A program made the position numbers and the translations under genes. A stretch of 64,000 nucleotides of DNA. Origin: Phycisphaerales bacterium. Lineage in GTDB: Bacteria; Planctomycetota; Phycisphaerae; Sedimentisphaerales; Anaerobacaceae. Below, one piece after another: positions 9,463 through 18,094 of the stretch (position 1 is its first letter; each line of letters opens with the position of its first letter). The stretch is taken from positions 129,111 to 193,110 of the forward strand of contig PLLP01000023.1 of NCBI GenBank assembly GCA_003141315.1, read 5' to 3'. The notes beneath the pieces are model-generated. The model saw nothing but the letters and a program-made list of their open reading frames with translations. It was not told the origin of the DNA and searched no databases.

Positions 9463-9849
9463 ATGACAAAAGTGAAAGTTTACGATGACCCTTTCTATAG
9501 TGATTACCGTGGTGAGATACATCGATACAACATCCATGGGGCAAAATATAATGTTCTTTACACTAAAAAAGGATTTATGCGCAGTGGCGACTTTCATCCA
9601 ATCCCTCAATATGATATCATTTTGAGCGGCGTCTTTGAATTAACGTTGCATCAGGATGGGAAAGATATTGTTATGCAAAAGCACCAAATGGAATTAATTG
9701 TCATTCCTCCGAATGTTCCGCACCTGTTTCGGGCATTGACAGACACCGTTATGATTGAATGGTGGCCGGGGCCGTTCGAGGCAGAATACTATGAGCCTTA
9801 CAGAAATCTGATTGATAAACAAGTTGAGGAAAATCAAACTATTAAATGA
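9463..9849 (+). CDS. Small cupin-domain protein
   Basis: This 128-residue protein is a single cupin barrel. The first motif is weak, around KGFMRSGDFHPIPQYDIILSG; the second contains IVIPPNVPHLFRA. It precedes a sugar-nucleotide dehydratase by 44 bases. Cupins at this position in polysaccharide loci include sugar-nucleotide ketoisomerases and epimerases (FdtA/WxcM type), so it may act on the 4-keto sugar made next door, but I cannot assign the reaction. The ATG at 9463 is preceded by GGAG at a normal distance. An in-frame TTG five codons upstream is less likely. Confidence 0.65.
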   Translation: MTKVKVYDDPFYSDYRGEIHRYNIHGAKYNVLYTKKGFMRSGDFHPIPQYDIILSGVFELTLHQDGKDIVMQKHQMELIVIPPNVPHLFRALTDTVMIEWWPGPFEAEYYEPYRNLIDKQVEENQTIK

Positions 9850-9893
9850 TTTAAGATATTTAATGAATCGGGATGTTCTATTAGGAATTAAAT

Positions 9894-10883
9894 ATGTTAA
9901 AAGGTAAAAAAGTATTGATAACGGGGGCAGGCGGTTTCATCGGTTCTCATATGGTGGAATATTTGGTGGAACATGAGGCCAAGGTAAGAGCGCTTGTCAA
10001 GTATAATGGACGAGGTGATTTGGGAATGCTCTCGGATGTTTCGAAGGATGTTCGAGAAAGCATCGAGATTATTATGGGCAATATTTGTGACCCTTTTTTC
10101 ATGCGAAAAGCTGTAGAGGGGTGTGATTACGTCTTTCATCTTGCCGCTCTGATTGGTATTCCCTATAGCTATGTTGCGCCCAATGATTATGTTTCTGTAA
10201 ATATCCAAGGGACGGTAAATATTCTGGAAGCATGCCGAGATGCCCAAACACCTCGTCTTGTAACTACATCGACAAGTGAAACTTATGGTACTGCGCAATA
10301 CATTCCAATCGATGAGAAACATCCACTTCAGGGTCAGTCGCCCTATGCCGCGAGTAAAATCGGTCAGGATAAAATGGTAGAGTCCTATTACAGGAGCTTT
10401 GGAATGCCTGTGGTTACGGTGAAATTTTTTAATACATTCGGACCAAGACAATCAGCGCGAGCTTTTATCCCAACGGTTATTAGTCAGGCTATAGCCTGTG
10501 ATAAATTGCGTATAGGTTCTTTAGAGCCGATTCGAGATATGACTTATGTAAAAGACAGTGTTGAAGGGTACGTAAAGGTAGGTCTTTGTGATAAAGTGAT
10601 AGGACAAGAGGTTAACTTGGGCATGGGCAAAGGAGATACGGTTGGAAAGATAGTTGAAAGAATATTAAAAATTATGGGAAAAGAAAACTTACCGATTGTC
10701 CATGACCCGGCTCGAATAAGACCTGTGAAAAGTGAGGTTATGGAATTAATAAGTGATAATTCAATAGCCCGTAAAGTGTGTGGATGGGAGCCGAAGTATT
10801 CTTTGGATGATGCGTTAAAAGAAACTATAGAATGGATTCGAAAAAATATCGATTTATTCCGACCGGATGAATATATGATTTAA
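9894..10883 (+). CDS. NAD-dependent sugar-nucleotide 4,6-dehydratase (LegB-like)
   Basis: This 329-residue extended SDR has the NAD-binding motif GAGGFIG (residues 11-17) and the catalytic pair Y151-x3-K155 in SPYAASK, with a Ser/Thr-rich stretch STSETYG before it. The combination STSETYGTA with YAASKIGQDKMVESYYRSFGMPV is typical of the dehydratases acting on UDP-GlcNAc or GDP-GlcNAc that start legionaminic or bacillosamine-type pathways (LegB group). It would give a 4-keto-6-deoxy sugar nucleotide. No DegT-type aminotransferase is visible in the window, so the next step is open. It is followed after 16 bases by a nucleotidyltransferase. Confidence 0.78.
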   Translation: MLKGKKVLITGAGGFIGSHMVEYLVEHEAKVRALVKYNGRGDLGMLSDVSKDVRESIEIIMGNICDPFFMRKAVEGCDYVFHLAALIGIPYSYVAPNDYVSVNIQGTVNILEACRDAQTPRLVTTSTSETYGTAQYIPIDEKHPLQGQSPYAASKIGQDKMVESYYRSFGMPVVTVKFFNTFGPRQSARAFIPTVISQAIACDKLRIGSLEPIRDMTYVKDSVEGYVKVGLCDKVIGQEVNLGMGKGDTVGKIVERILKIMGKENLPIVHDPARIRPVKSEVMELISDNSIARKVCGWEPKYSLDDALKETIEWIRKNIDLFRPDEYMI

Positions 10884-10899
10884 CAGGTATGGAGAAAAA

Positions 10900-11625
10900 A
10901 TGAGAAATGAAGACATACAAGTAATCGTTTTGGCGGGGGGCAAGGGAACACGGCTAAAACCCTATACAACGGTATTCCCTAAGCCATTAATGCCAATTGG
11001 CGAGATGCCCATTTTGGAAGTAGTGCTTCGGCAGCTTAAATTGTTCGGATTTGAAAAAATCACTCTTTCTGTCAATCATCTGGCAGATTTGATTAAGACT
11101 TTTTTCGGCAATGGCGGCAAGCTCGGCCTCGATATCACCTATTGTATGGAAGATGCACCGCTGGGCACGGCAGGCTCAATTTCACTGGTGAAAAATCTTA
11201 CAGAGCATTTCCTCGTTATGAATGGTGATTTGCTGACTACGTTAAATTATGCCGATCTTGCAAAGACACATATTGACTCTGGAGCTGTAGCAACTATAGG
11301 AGTATTTGAAAGAAAGGTGAACATCGATTTTGGGGTGCTGGAAGTCGATCACAATGGAGTATTGATCGATTATAAAGAAAAACCCTGTTACAAATATACT
11401 GTCAGCATGGGAGTTAACGCATTTCATAAGTCTGTATTGAACTATATCCCTAAAGCAAAGTACCTGGATATGCCAACGTTGATGATGAATCTCAAGAATG
11501 CAAATCAACGGGTTCTTACGTTTGGACCTGAATGTGAATGGCTTGATATTGGAAGACCTGAGGATTACAGGCAAGCAATAGAAAATTTCGAAAATGACCG
11601 AGATTATTATTTACGGATAAGATAA
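10900..11625 (+). CDS. Sugar-1-phosphate nucleotidyltransferase
   Basis: This is a single-domain nucleotidyltransferase of 241 residues. The signature loop LAGGKGTRLKPYT (residues 11-23) is followed by FPKPLMPIGEMP, the D-D-metal-type MNGDLLT strand, and a C-terminal EWLDIGRPEDY. It would activate a sugar 1-phosphate with an NTP to give the nucleotide sugar used by the neighbouring dehydratase and reductase. The family includes RmlA, RfbF and mannose-1-phosphate guanylyltransferases. The base specificity cannot be decided by eye. Its stop codon overlaps the next start (TAATG), giving a coupled pair with the reductase. Confidence 0.82.
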   Translation: MRNEDIQVIVLAGGKGTRLKPYTTVFPKPLMPIGEMPILEVVLRQLKLFGFEKITLSVNHLADLIKTFFGNGGKLGLDITYCMEDAPLGTAGSISLVKNLTEHFLVMNGDLLTTLNYADLAKTHIDSGAVATIGVFERKVNIDFGVLEVDHNGVLIDYKEKPCYKYTVSMGVNAFHKSVLNYIPKAKYLDMPTLMMNLKNANQRVLTFGPECEWLDIGRPEDYRQAIENFENDRDYYLRIR

Positions 11626-12548
11626 TGGTTCCCAAAATATTAGTGACCGGGGCAGGCGGTTTTACAGGACGACACATGTGTGATTTTCTTGCCGGATGCG
11701 AACAGAAATATGAAGTTATTGGTTCGGATATCACAGGCCAATCGAAACCCAATTGTGACACGATTTATCAAATCGATAATGCAAATACGTCCCAGGTTGA
11801 AAACATGGTCAGGGAAATTCGACCAGATTATATCATCAATCTTGTCGGCACATTCCGCTCTGAAGACGCCGAGTCTATATACAGGTCTAACGTTCTTTCT
11901 GTGACTTCCATCTTGGAAGCCGCACGAAAATATTCCCCCCGCGCCAAAATCATAACCTCAGGGTCGGCGGCGGAATATGGCCGCGTTGATTCCAGTCGGA
12001 TGCCCATAACGGAAGAGACCCCCTCTTTGCCTGTGATGCTGTATGGGTTAAGCAAACAGATGGCTACGCAGGCTGCGTTATATTATGCGCGAGTCCATAG
12101 TATGTGTGTGATGGTAGTTCGACCTTTTCAAATTATTGGAAACGGCGTTTCCGACAGAACTGCTCCGGGGGCTTTTGCTAAACAATTAAAAATGCTTTTG
12201 GCGGAAGGAAAAAAAGTCATTCAAACAGGTAATTTGGAAAGCTCACGGGATTTTATTGATGTTCATGATGTCGTTAAGGCGATCTGGATGTTGTGCGAAA
12301 AGCCGATGCCGGGTGAAATATTTAATCTCTGTTCAGGTTCACCGGTATGCATCAGGGACCTTCTCGAAATGATGATCAAAGAATCCGGGGCACAACTGAA
12401 AGTTGAGATTGACCCCGTACGGTTGAGGGGTAAAGCTGATGTCAGTCAAATTTACGGCAGTTATCAGAAGCTACATCGTCATTGTGGTTGGTGCCCGACA
12501 ATTTCACTGAGGGAAAGTGTAAAAATGATGTTAGATAAAGATGCATGA
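11625..12548 (+). CDS. NAD(P)-dependent sugar-nucleotide reductase/epimerase (Rmd-like)
   Basis: This 307-residue extended SDR has GAGGFTG (residues 9-15) and an active site with S112-x-A-x-x-YG and Y140-x3-K144 (YGLSK). The stretch SGSAAEYGRVDSSRMPITEE with P-S-L-P-V-M-L-Y-G-L-S-K resembles GDP-4-keto-6-deoxy-mannose reductases (Rmd). With the dehydratase and nucleotidyltransferase before it, it probably forms a short pathway to a 6-deoxy sugar nucleotide. The order dehydratase, nucleotidyltransferase, reductase, with a TAATG overlap, supports a common transcript. Confidence 0.75.
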   Translation: MVPKILVTGAGGFTGRHMCDFLAGCEQKYEVIGSDITGQSKPNCDTIYQIDNANTSQVENMVREIRPDYIINLVGTFRSEDAESIYRSNVLSVTSILEAARKYSPRAKIITSGSAAEYGRVDSSRMPITEETPSLPVMLYGLSKQMATQAALYYARVHSMCVMVVRPFQIIGNGVSDRTAPGAFAKQLKMLLAEGKKVIQTGNLESSRDFIDVHDVVKAIWMLCEKPMPGEIFNLCSGSPVCIRDLLEMMIKESGAQLKVEIDPVRLRGKADVSQIYGSYQKLHRHCGWCPTISLRESVKMMLDKDA

Positions 12549-12601
12549 TTCAAATTGTTTTAAATAAAACTGTCCTGATAAAAATCGATGACTTCCGAAA
12601 A

Positions 12602-12628
12602 CCAACACAAATGTTGGATTTTTGTTTT
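12602..12628 (+). terminator. Possible Rho-independent terminator after the sugar-nucleotide genes
   Basis: CCAACA and TGTTGG form a 6-bp stem around a CAAA loop, followed by ATTTTTGTTTT. The stem is short, so this is a moderate candidate. It lies 54 bases after the reductase stop and before a 214-base gap with no gene. Confidence 0.45.
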
Positions 12629-12762
12629 CATATTGCCCGTTCAATTGATGATGCTTGAGTCAGAGTTTTTACTAATGGAAGGAATATAGGCCGGTCAAAG
12701 ACTCTTAACGGAATTACTGAATTGGCTCAAGGCAAATCGCTATAGTAACCGGAGAACAATAC

Positions 12763-13653
12763 ATGGAAAGACCTGAACTGACGATTGGCATAAGCTTTTA
12801 CAATACGACCGATACCCTCATTGGACTGGCACAATGTATCTTCGCACAAACATTTAAAAATTGGGAGTGGATATTGATTGACGATGGTTCGACCGATGGA
12901 GGCTATGAAATTGCCAGAGCAATCAAAGACCCACGGGTACGGGTTATACGCGATGATGTAAACAGGGGACGTTCTTTCCGTTATAATTACATTACTCAAA
13001 TTGCGAGAGGAGATTTCATTGCCAGGTTCGACGCTGACGATTTATGCCATCCGACGAAATTTCAAAGGCAGGTAGAGTTCCTTAGGACACATCCCAATGT
13101 TGATTTGGTATCAACGGATCTTCTTTGTCTCGGTCCAAATGACGTGCCATTAGGCCGCCATAACATCAAAACTACTACGCATGAGGAGATTTGCAGTAAG
13201 CCATTGCAGGGATTTTGGATATCACATGCCCCTATGATGGGGCGAACCAAATGGTTCCGAGATCACCCTTATCCAGAACAATATAAAATCGCGGTGGATT
13301 ATGCGTTATTTCTCACAAGTTATTCTACCAGCCGCTTCGCTAACATTCCCGAACCGCTTTATTTTTACCGAGAGTATGAAACACACAGTTTGCGAAAATA
13401 TTACCTTACGAACGTAGCTGTCTCGCGTGCTATTAAAGAGTATGCTCCTTCATCTTTTAGCTCCATGGAAAAGCACAAGGCACGCATGGCTCGTTATCTA
13501 CGCATAGGCGCCTATGCCCTGGCGACTGTGATGGGCCTACAGAAGCGGTTGATATCGCAACGGAGCTCGCATCAGCTGAGCGAAGAAGACCGTCAAGTGT
13601 TCGAAGAGGCAATGAAGATTATAAGGAATACAAAGCCAGATACTAACCTTTAA
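12763..13653 (+). CDS. GT2-family glycosyltransferase
   Basis: This is an inverting GT-A glycosyltransferase of 296 residues. It has the N-terminal strand TIGISFYNTTDTL, the nucleotide-binding IDDGSTDGG, and the metal-binding FDADDLCHP (the D-x-D motif). A C-terminal helical tail of about 60 residues is basic and may contact the membrane. It would add one sugar of the repeat unit in the cytoplasm. It stands alone between two gaps of about 200 bases. Confidence 0.88.
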   Translation: MERPELTIGISFYNTTDTLIGLAQCIFAQTFKNWEWILIDDGSTDGGYEIARAIKDPRVRVIRDDVNRGRSFRYNYITQIARGDFIARFDADDLCHPTKFQRQVEFLRTHPNVDLVSTDLLCLGPNDVPLGRHNIKTTTHEEICSKPLQGFWISHAPMMGRTKWFRDHPYPEQYKIAVDYALFLTSYSTSRFANIPEPLYFYREYETHSLRKYYLTNVAVSRAIKEYAPSSFSSMEKHKARMARYLRIGAYALATVMGLQKRLISQRSSHQLSEEDRQVFEEAMKIIRNTKPDTNL

Positions 13654-13846
13654 TCTAAAACCAGAATATATTAAATTGAGTACCGAACACCAAAGTGGTT
13701 GACAAACAATGCAAGTCAGAGAAAAACTATTGATTGCCGATCACGTCAATACAACCTGTTTCAACAGGCAAGGCAAAAGCAGCAAAACTTAGGTTGAGCC
13801 GCTCGAACACCTGCATTTATTCAGGGAAAAAGAGGTATTCGTTCTT

Positions 13847-15013
13847 ATGAGAATTATGCACATCTCAAGAGCAGCGGAAACACTCAGTCGGTTCTTGACT
13901 CCTACTATGATTGAGCAAAAAAGATTAGGGCATTATGTGTGTGTTTGCGTTGCCCAAGGACAGGATGAATTGGTTGGGAACAAAAATGTTTCCGCTGCAG
14001 AGCATCTGCGCAAAGCAGGTATCGAAGTTTTTACCTACAATTTAAGAAGGAGTACAAATCCTGTTGGCATTCTCAAGGCCATTCTAAGAGTCAAGCGGTT
14101 GTTAGTCGAACAGCGAATAGAGGCACTGGTCTGCCATACACCTCTCTGCTCAGCTGTGGGGCGAATAGCCGCTCGTTTGGCAAAGACACCACATGTTATA
14201 TATTTTGCCCATGGATTGACCTGTGCACCAGCCCAAGGGTTTTTTTCATGGCAACTGCGATATTGGGCAGAAAAGCTTCTCGGGTCTATTACAGATGCCA
14301 TAATTGTAATGAATGATTACGATGAAAAGCTTTGCAGAACACATCATATCATAAAGAACCCCGAAAAGATATTTCGCATACCAGGGATAGGTGTAGACCT
14401 GTCGCGATATAATCCTGATAGTTCTGAACAGGCAAAAAATCAATTGGCGGCAGAATTATCCATCAGCAAAGATTGGAAAATTGTTTTATTCGTAGGAAGA
14501 ATGATTTATGAAAAGGGGGCGATGGTGCTGGCGGAGGCTGTTAAAAGGATATTAGCTCAACGAGACGATGTTTGTTCTATTTTTGTTGGCAGGGGACCGT
14601 TAACAGATGAAATTCAAAAGTTGGCAGAAACAGGAAAGATTGCATCGCATTTTAAGTTAGTGGGCTGGCGAGAAGACGTTTTTATTATGATGAAGGCTGC
14701 AGATATATTTGTGCTGCCTACTTATTATTATGAGGGACTGCCGGTTTCCATTCTTGAGGCAATGGCCTGCAGTAAGCCCGTTGTCGCCACGCAGCATCGA
14801 GGCTGTGAGGATGTGGTGGTAGATGGACAAACCGGTTTTCTTGTTCCGGTAAAACAGGCCGAACCACTTGCTGATAAACTGCTCCTCCTTCTGGACGATG
14901 AGCAGTTGCGAAGAAAAATGGGGCAGGCAGGACGGTTGCGAGTTGAACAGCATTTCGAGCTCAGTTATTGTACAAAGAAGATAGCTGAGGCACTGGAGAA
15001 GGCTATTGGTTAG
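13847..15013 (+). CDS. GT4-family glycosyltransferase
   Basis: This 388-residue GT-B enzyme has an N-terminal MRIMHISRAAETLSRFL strand-loop and FAHGLTCAPAQGF in the acceptor domain. The donor domain shows VLFVGRMIYEKGA and the E-x7-E motif in YYEGLPVSILEAM, then KPVVATQHRGCEDVV. The family is close to EpsF/CapM-like hexosyltransferases in exopolysaccharide loci. It lies 89 bases upstream of another GT4 gene of the same subgroup, and both share the stretch D-G-Q-T-G-x-L-V near the C-terminus. Confidence 0.88.
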   Translation: MRIMHISRAAETLSRFLTPTMIEQKRLGHYVCVCVAQGQDELVGNKNVSAAEHLRKAGIEVFTYNLRRSTNPVGILKAILRVKRLLVEQRIEALVCHTPLCSAVGRIAARLAKTPHVIYFAHGLTCAPAQGFFSWQLRYWAEKLLGSITDAIIVMNDYDEKLCRTHHIIKNPEKIFRIPGIGVDLSRYNPDSSEQAKNQLAAELSISKDWKIVLFVGRMIYEKGAMVLAEAVKRILAQRDDVCSIFVGRGPLTDEIQKLAETGKIASHFKLVGWREDVFIMMKAADIFVLPTYYYEGLPVSILEAMACSKPVVATQHRGCEDVVVDGQTGFLVPVKQAEPLADKLLLLLDDEQLRRKMGQAGRLRVEQHFELSYCTKKIAEALEKAIG

Positions 15014-15102
15014 CTTCACCGCAACGCCATAAAAAGCTGCTGTAAGTTCCGAGTCTGGTCATTAAGGATAAAAAAACGAGACAACCGATTAAAATTTGTA
15101 TT

Positions 15103-16254
15103 ATGTCGTCGATACCGTCCACCCTCTGGGTATTTTATCGTGGGTTGACGAAAAAACTGAAAAATTCCGGATTCATTCTCGATATATGCAGTTCCCCTGA
15201 CAAAGAACTCGATTATTTTCGGAAACAATTTGGCATAACTGTTTATCCGGTCGGCATCCATCGCCGGATAACAGTGTGGCGTGATATACTGGCGATAATA
15301 AAATTAGTCAGAATATTCAGGCGAAACAACTATGATATAGTTCACGCACACACACCCAAAGCCGGCCTGCTGGGTATGATTGCTGCAATTTTGGCGAGGG
15401 TTAAATGCCGCATTTATACGTGTCACGGCCTGCCGACGGAGACAGCATCTGGCATCAGACGGCTCGTGCTGAAATCGACCGAAAAAATCAGCTGCTCTCT
15501 GGCTCACCAGGTACTTGTGGTAAGTAAAAGCCTGTCGGAGAAACTGGTAGATTCAGGACTTTGCAAATTATCAAAGATAAAAATCCTCGGCAGCGGCAGC
15601 GCATGCGGCGTGGACCTGGAGCGTTTTAACCGCACCACCGAATTGGCTGAAAAGAGCAAAGCGATTCGAAGCATGCATTCCATTTCGCATGATGATACGG
15701 TAATAGGTTTTATCGGCCGCCTTGTGCCGGACAAGGGTATCGGTATTCTGGTTGAATCCTTTACACGATTGTATCAGTCAAACCCTGATTTCAGACTGCT
15801 TGTTATTGGTAATTTTGAGCCTCACCGCGGGCTATTGTCAGATAAAATAGTTGAGATTATAAACAATCATCCCGGAATTAGACGCAGCGAATTCACCGAC
15901 CAGATTGAATCCTATTATGCCGCTATGGATATGCTGGTTCTGCCCACGAGGCGTGAAGGATTTCCTTATACAATTTTGGAAGCATCTGCGATGAGCCTGC
16001 CGGTAATTGCTACCAAAGTGACAGGATGCATCGATGCCGTTGTGGACGGTCAAACGGGACTGCTGGTAGAACCGGACAATGCCGAGCAGCTTTACGAAGC
16101 TATGTTGCAACTCTGTAAAAATCCCCAGCTCCGCAAAAGATTCGGCCAACAGGGGCGTCAGCGGGCAGAAACACTTTTTGACTCAAAATTACTGGTTGAT
16201 AAACATATAAGTCTTTACAAGGAACTTCTCGAACTTCAAAACGGCAAAAAATGA
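15103..16254 (+). CDS. GT4-family glycosyltransferase, true start probably upstream
   Basis: This GT-B glycosyltransferase has HAHTPKAGLLGM in the acceptor domain, IGFIGRLVPDKGIG in the donor domain, and the E-x7-E motif in REGFPYTILEAS, followed by LPVIATKVTGCIDAVV. The first ATG (15103) falls inside the first conserved strand. The strand begins upstream in the same frame (PIKICIMSSIPSTLW), and the frame stays open back to a stop near 15048 with no ATG, GTG or TTG. Initiation at a rare codon such as ATT, or an altered 5' end, is therefore possible. The enzyme is otherwise complete. Confidence 0.82.
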   Translation: MSSIPSTLWVFYRGLTKKLKNSGFILDICSSPDKELDYFRKQFGITVYPVGIHRRITVWRDILAIIKLVRIFRRNNYDIVHAHTPKAGLLGMIAAILARVKCRIYTCHGLPTETASGIRRLVLKSTEKISCSLAHQVLVVSKSLSEKLVDSGLCKLSKIKILGSGSACGVDLERFNRTTELAEKSKAIRSMHSISHDDTVIGFIGRLVPDKGIGILVESFTRLYQSNPDFRLLVIGNFEPHRGLLSDKIVEIINNHPGIRRSEFTDQIESYYAAMDMLVLPTRREGFPYTILEASAMSLPVIATKVTGCIDAVVDGQTGLLVEPDNAEQLYEAMLQLCKNPQLRKRFGQQGRQRAETLFDSKLLVDKHISLYKELLELQNGKK

Positions 16255-16344
16255 ATTCGTCATGCAAGGGGTTTGCCAAATCGTCTAAGATGCTTATAAT
16301 AAACTGCCTTAAAAAACATTAAATAAAATCTTTAGAAGCGAAAT

Positions 16345-17403
16345 ATGGATAACCAAAAGAGTAAAAAGAAATCGCCGGCTCTCTTTTTCATCGCCAGCTT
16401 CCTTGCGGTTATAATAATCGCTGTAATCGCAAACCGTCAATCATCCCTCTATAAGGAAATTACCATCCCGTTGAACAACGGGATATTGAGCCTGTTCACT
16501 TACGATAATTTCCTGGCGGCAGTAAGTTTCGATAATAAGACGTATCTATTCGACTGGAACGACCTGTCTAAAAAATATCAGACAATCCCGATAAAGTACG
16601 ACCAGATGGTTTTATTAAAGAACGGCACAATTGTTTCCGTCTCAAAGTATAATGCAAAATCGGTAGCTATTACCAGCATTAAAGACAACACTAAACCGAG
16701 GGAATTTGCCCTCGATACATCGGAGAACAAAACCTTTCTAAAAATCGGCAAAAACAGAAATGAGCCGATTCTTATCATTGCAAAACCAAAATCAAATCAG
16801 ACAACCCTCACATTTTACACAATCGACCCCAACAAAGATTCTCCGCAGTATGAATTTACGATAGACTCCCCGATAGATATAAATCAAAGGATATACGCCG
16901 CTGTTTCAGATGACGAAAATCTGGTCAGTCTCTGCGGGGGCAAGGGTCCGCCGAAGGCGGGCTGGATTGCCTTATGCGATTTGAAAGAGAAAAAAATCGC
17001 CTGGGAAAACCAGTTGCCGGAACCTTCCCTTTTCTTCAACTGCGAATTTTCTCCAGATTCGAAACTGATTTATGCCAGGGGCAGCGACAGCACCGTATAT
17101 AAATTTGACGGCAATACCGGCCGGCTGGTAGGCCAATTCCTGCCGACAAAAGAGAACCGCAGCACTATTAAAAATCCGCACGTGCAGCTCGTCCAGGTAA
17201 GCAGCGACGGCGCCCTCGTCGCCGCCGTTGTATCAGGAGTTGTCTGCGTCTGGGATACCGCCACCGGCAAGAAAATATTCAATGAAACCCCCGGTCACAA
17301 GGTTATGAGCGATATAGTTTTTTCTCCGGACTCAAAATTTCTCGCCACTTCTGACTCCCGTCAGGGCGGGAAAATAAAAATCTGGCGAATTCCTGCCCAT
17401 TGA
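16345..17403 (+). CDS. Membrane-anchored WD40/YVTN-like beta-propeller protein
   Basis: The protein has a short basic N-terminus, one hydrophobic anchor (about residues 10-28) and then some 320 residues of beta-strand repeats. The C-terminal repeats are WD40-like: FNCEFSPDSKLIYARGSDSTVYKFDG, VQVSSDGALVAAVVSG-VCVWDTATGK and VFSPDSKFLATSDS-KIKIWR. The propeller would lie outside the cytoplasmic membrane. It sits between glycosyltransferases and the initiating transferase, in the same direction and 21 bases before the latter, so a scaffold or sensing role in assembly is conceivable. Its function is unknown. Confidence 0.6.
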   Translation: MDNQKSKKKSPALFFIASFLAVIIIAVIANRQSSLYKEITIPLNNGILSLFTYDNFLAAVSFDNKTYLFDWNDLSKKYQTIPIKYDQMVLLKNGTIVSVSKYNAKSVAITSIKDNTKPREFALDTSENKTFLKIGKNRNEPILIIAKPKSNQTTLTFYTIDPNKDSPQYEFTIDSPIDINQRIYAAVSDDENLVSLCGGKGPPKAGWIALCDLKEKKIAWENQLPEPSLFFNCEFSPDSKLIYARGSDSTVYKFDGNTGRLVGQFLPTKENRSTIKNPHVQLVQVSSDGALVAAVVSGVVCVWDTATGKKIFNETPGHKVMSDIVFSPDSKFLATSDSRQGGKIKIWRIPAH

Positions 17404-17424
17404 TTATCCGTTTAATCAAAAAAT

Positions 17425-18081
17425 ATGAATGAATCCAAAACAGACCGCAAAATTCAGCTCGCCCTCAAGCGGCTGTTCGATATAATGGCCGCCCTGCTGG
17501 GACTTATCCTGTTAAGCCCCCTGCTTTTGATTCTGGCAATTGCCGTTCGTATCAAAATTGGTTCGCCGGTGCTCTTTCGCCAGAACCGCCCCGGCCTGAA
17601 CGCAAAACCGTTTACAATTTACAAGTTTCGCACGATGCTTGGTTCTGCCGACGCAAAAGGCAACCTGCTGCCCGACAGCCGGCGATTGCCGCCTTTCGGT
17701 AAATTCCTGCGAAGCGCCAGTCTCGACGAACTGCCGGAACTCTTCAATTGCTTCATTGGCAATATGAGCATCGTCGGACCAAGACCGCTTATGACAAAAT
17801 ATCTCGACAGATACACGCCTGAACAGGCTCGCAGGCACGACGTTAAACCGGGCATAACAGGCTGGGCACAGATTAACGGCAGAAATACCGTATCCTGGGA
17901 AGATAAATTCAGGCTGGATGTGTGGTATGTCGATAATTGGAATCTGTTTATCGACTTTAAAATAATCCTCAAAAGTGTCGCACTGGTTTTCAAGAGAAGC
18001 GGCATCAACCAGGACGGACGCGCGACCGTGGATGAATTTATGGGCACAAAGCAAAATGAGCTTAAAGCCGGCCAAAACTAA
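17425..18081 (+). CDS. Phosphoglycosyl transferase (initiating sugar transferase, PglC/WcaJ type)
   Basis: This 218-residue protein corresponds to the catalytic core of the bacterial sugar transferase family. It has one re-entrant hydrophobic helix (about residues 13-38) preceded by KRLFDI. The core motifs FRQNRPGLNAKPF, YKFRTM, the catalytic D-E pair in SLDELPEL, GNMSIVGPRPL and PGITGWAQINGRN are all present. It transfers a sugar phosphate from a nucleotide sugar to undecaprenyl phosphate, the first membrane step of repeat-unit synthesis. It lacks the large N-terminal membrane domain of WbaP, like PglC. It precedes the acyl-modification cassette by 13 bases. Confidence 0.92.
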   Translation: MNESKTDRKIQLALKRLFDIMAALLGLILLSPLLLILAIAVRIKIGSPVLFRQNRPGLNAKPFTIYKFRTMLGSADAKGNLLPDSRRLPPFGKFLRSASLDELPELFNCFIGNMSIVGPRPLMTKYLDRYTPEQARRHDVKPGITGWAQINGRNTVSWEDKFRLDVWYVDNWNLFIDFKIILKSVALVFKRSGINQDGRATVDEFMGTKQNELKAGQN

Positions 18082-18094
18082 AGACTGATATATA

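Noticed and set aside
9897-10451. A 184-codon minus-strand frame in the dehydratase gene
   Set aside because: It is opposite an intact SDR dehydratase and has no supporting motif or ribosome binding site.
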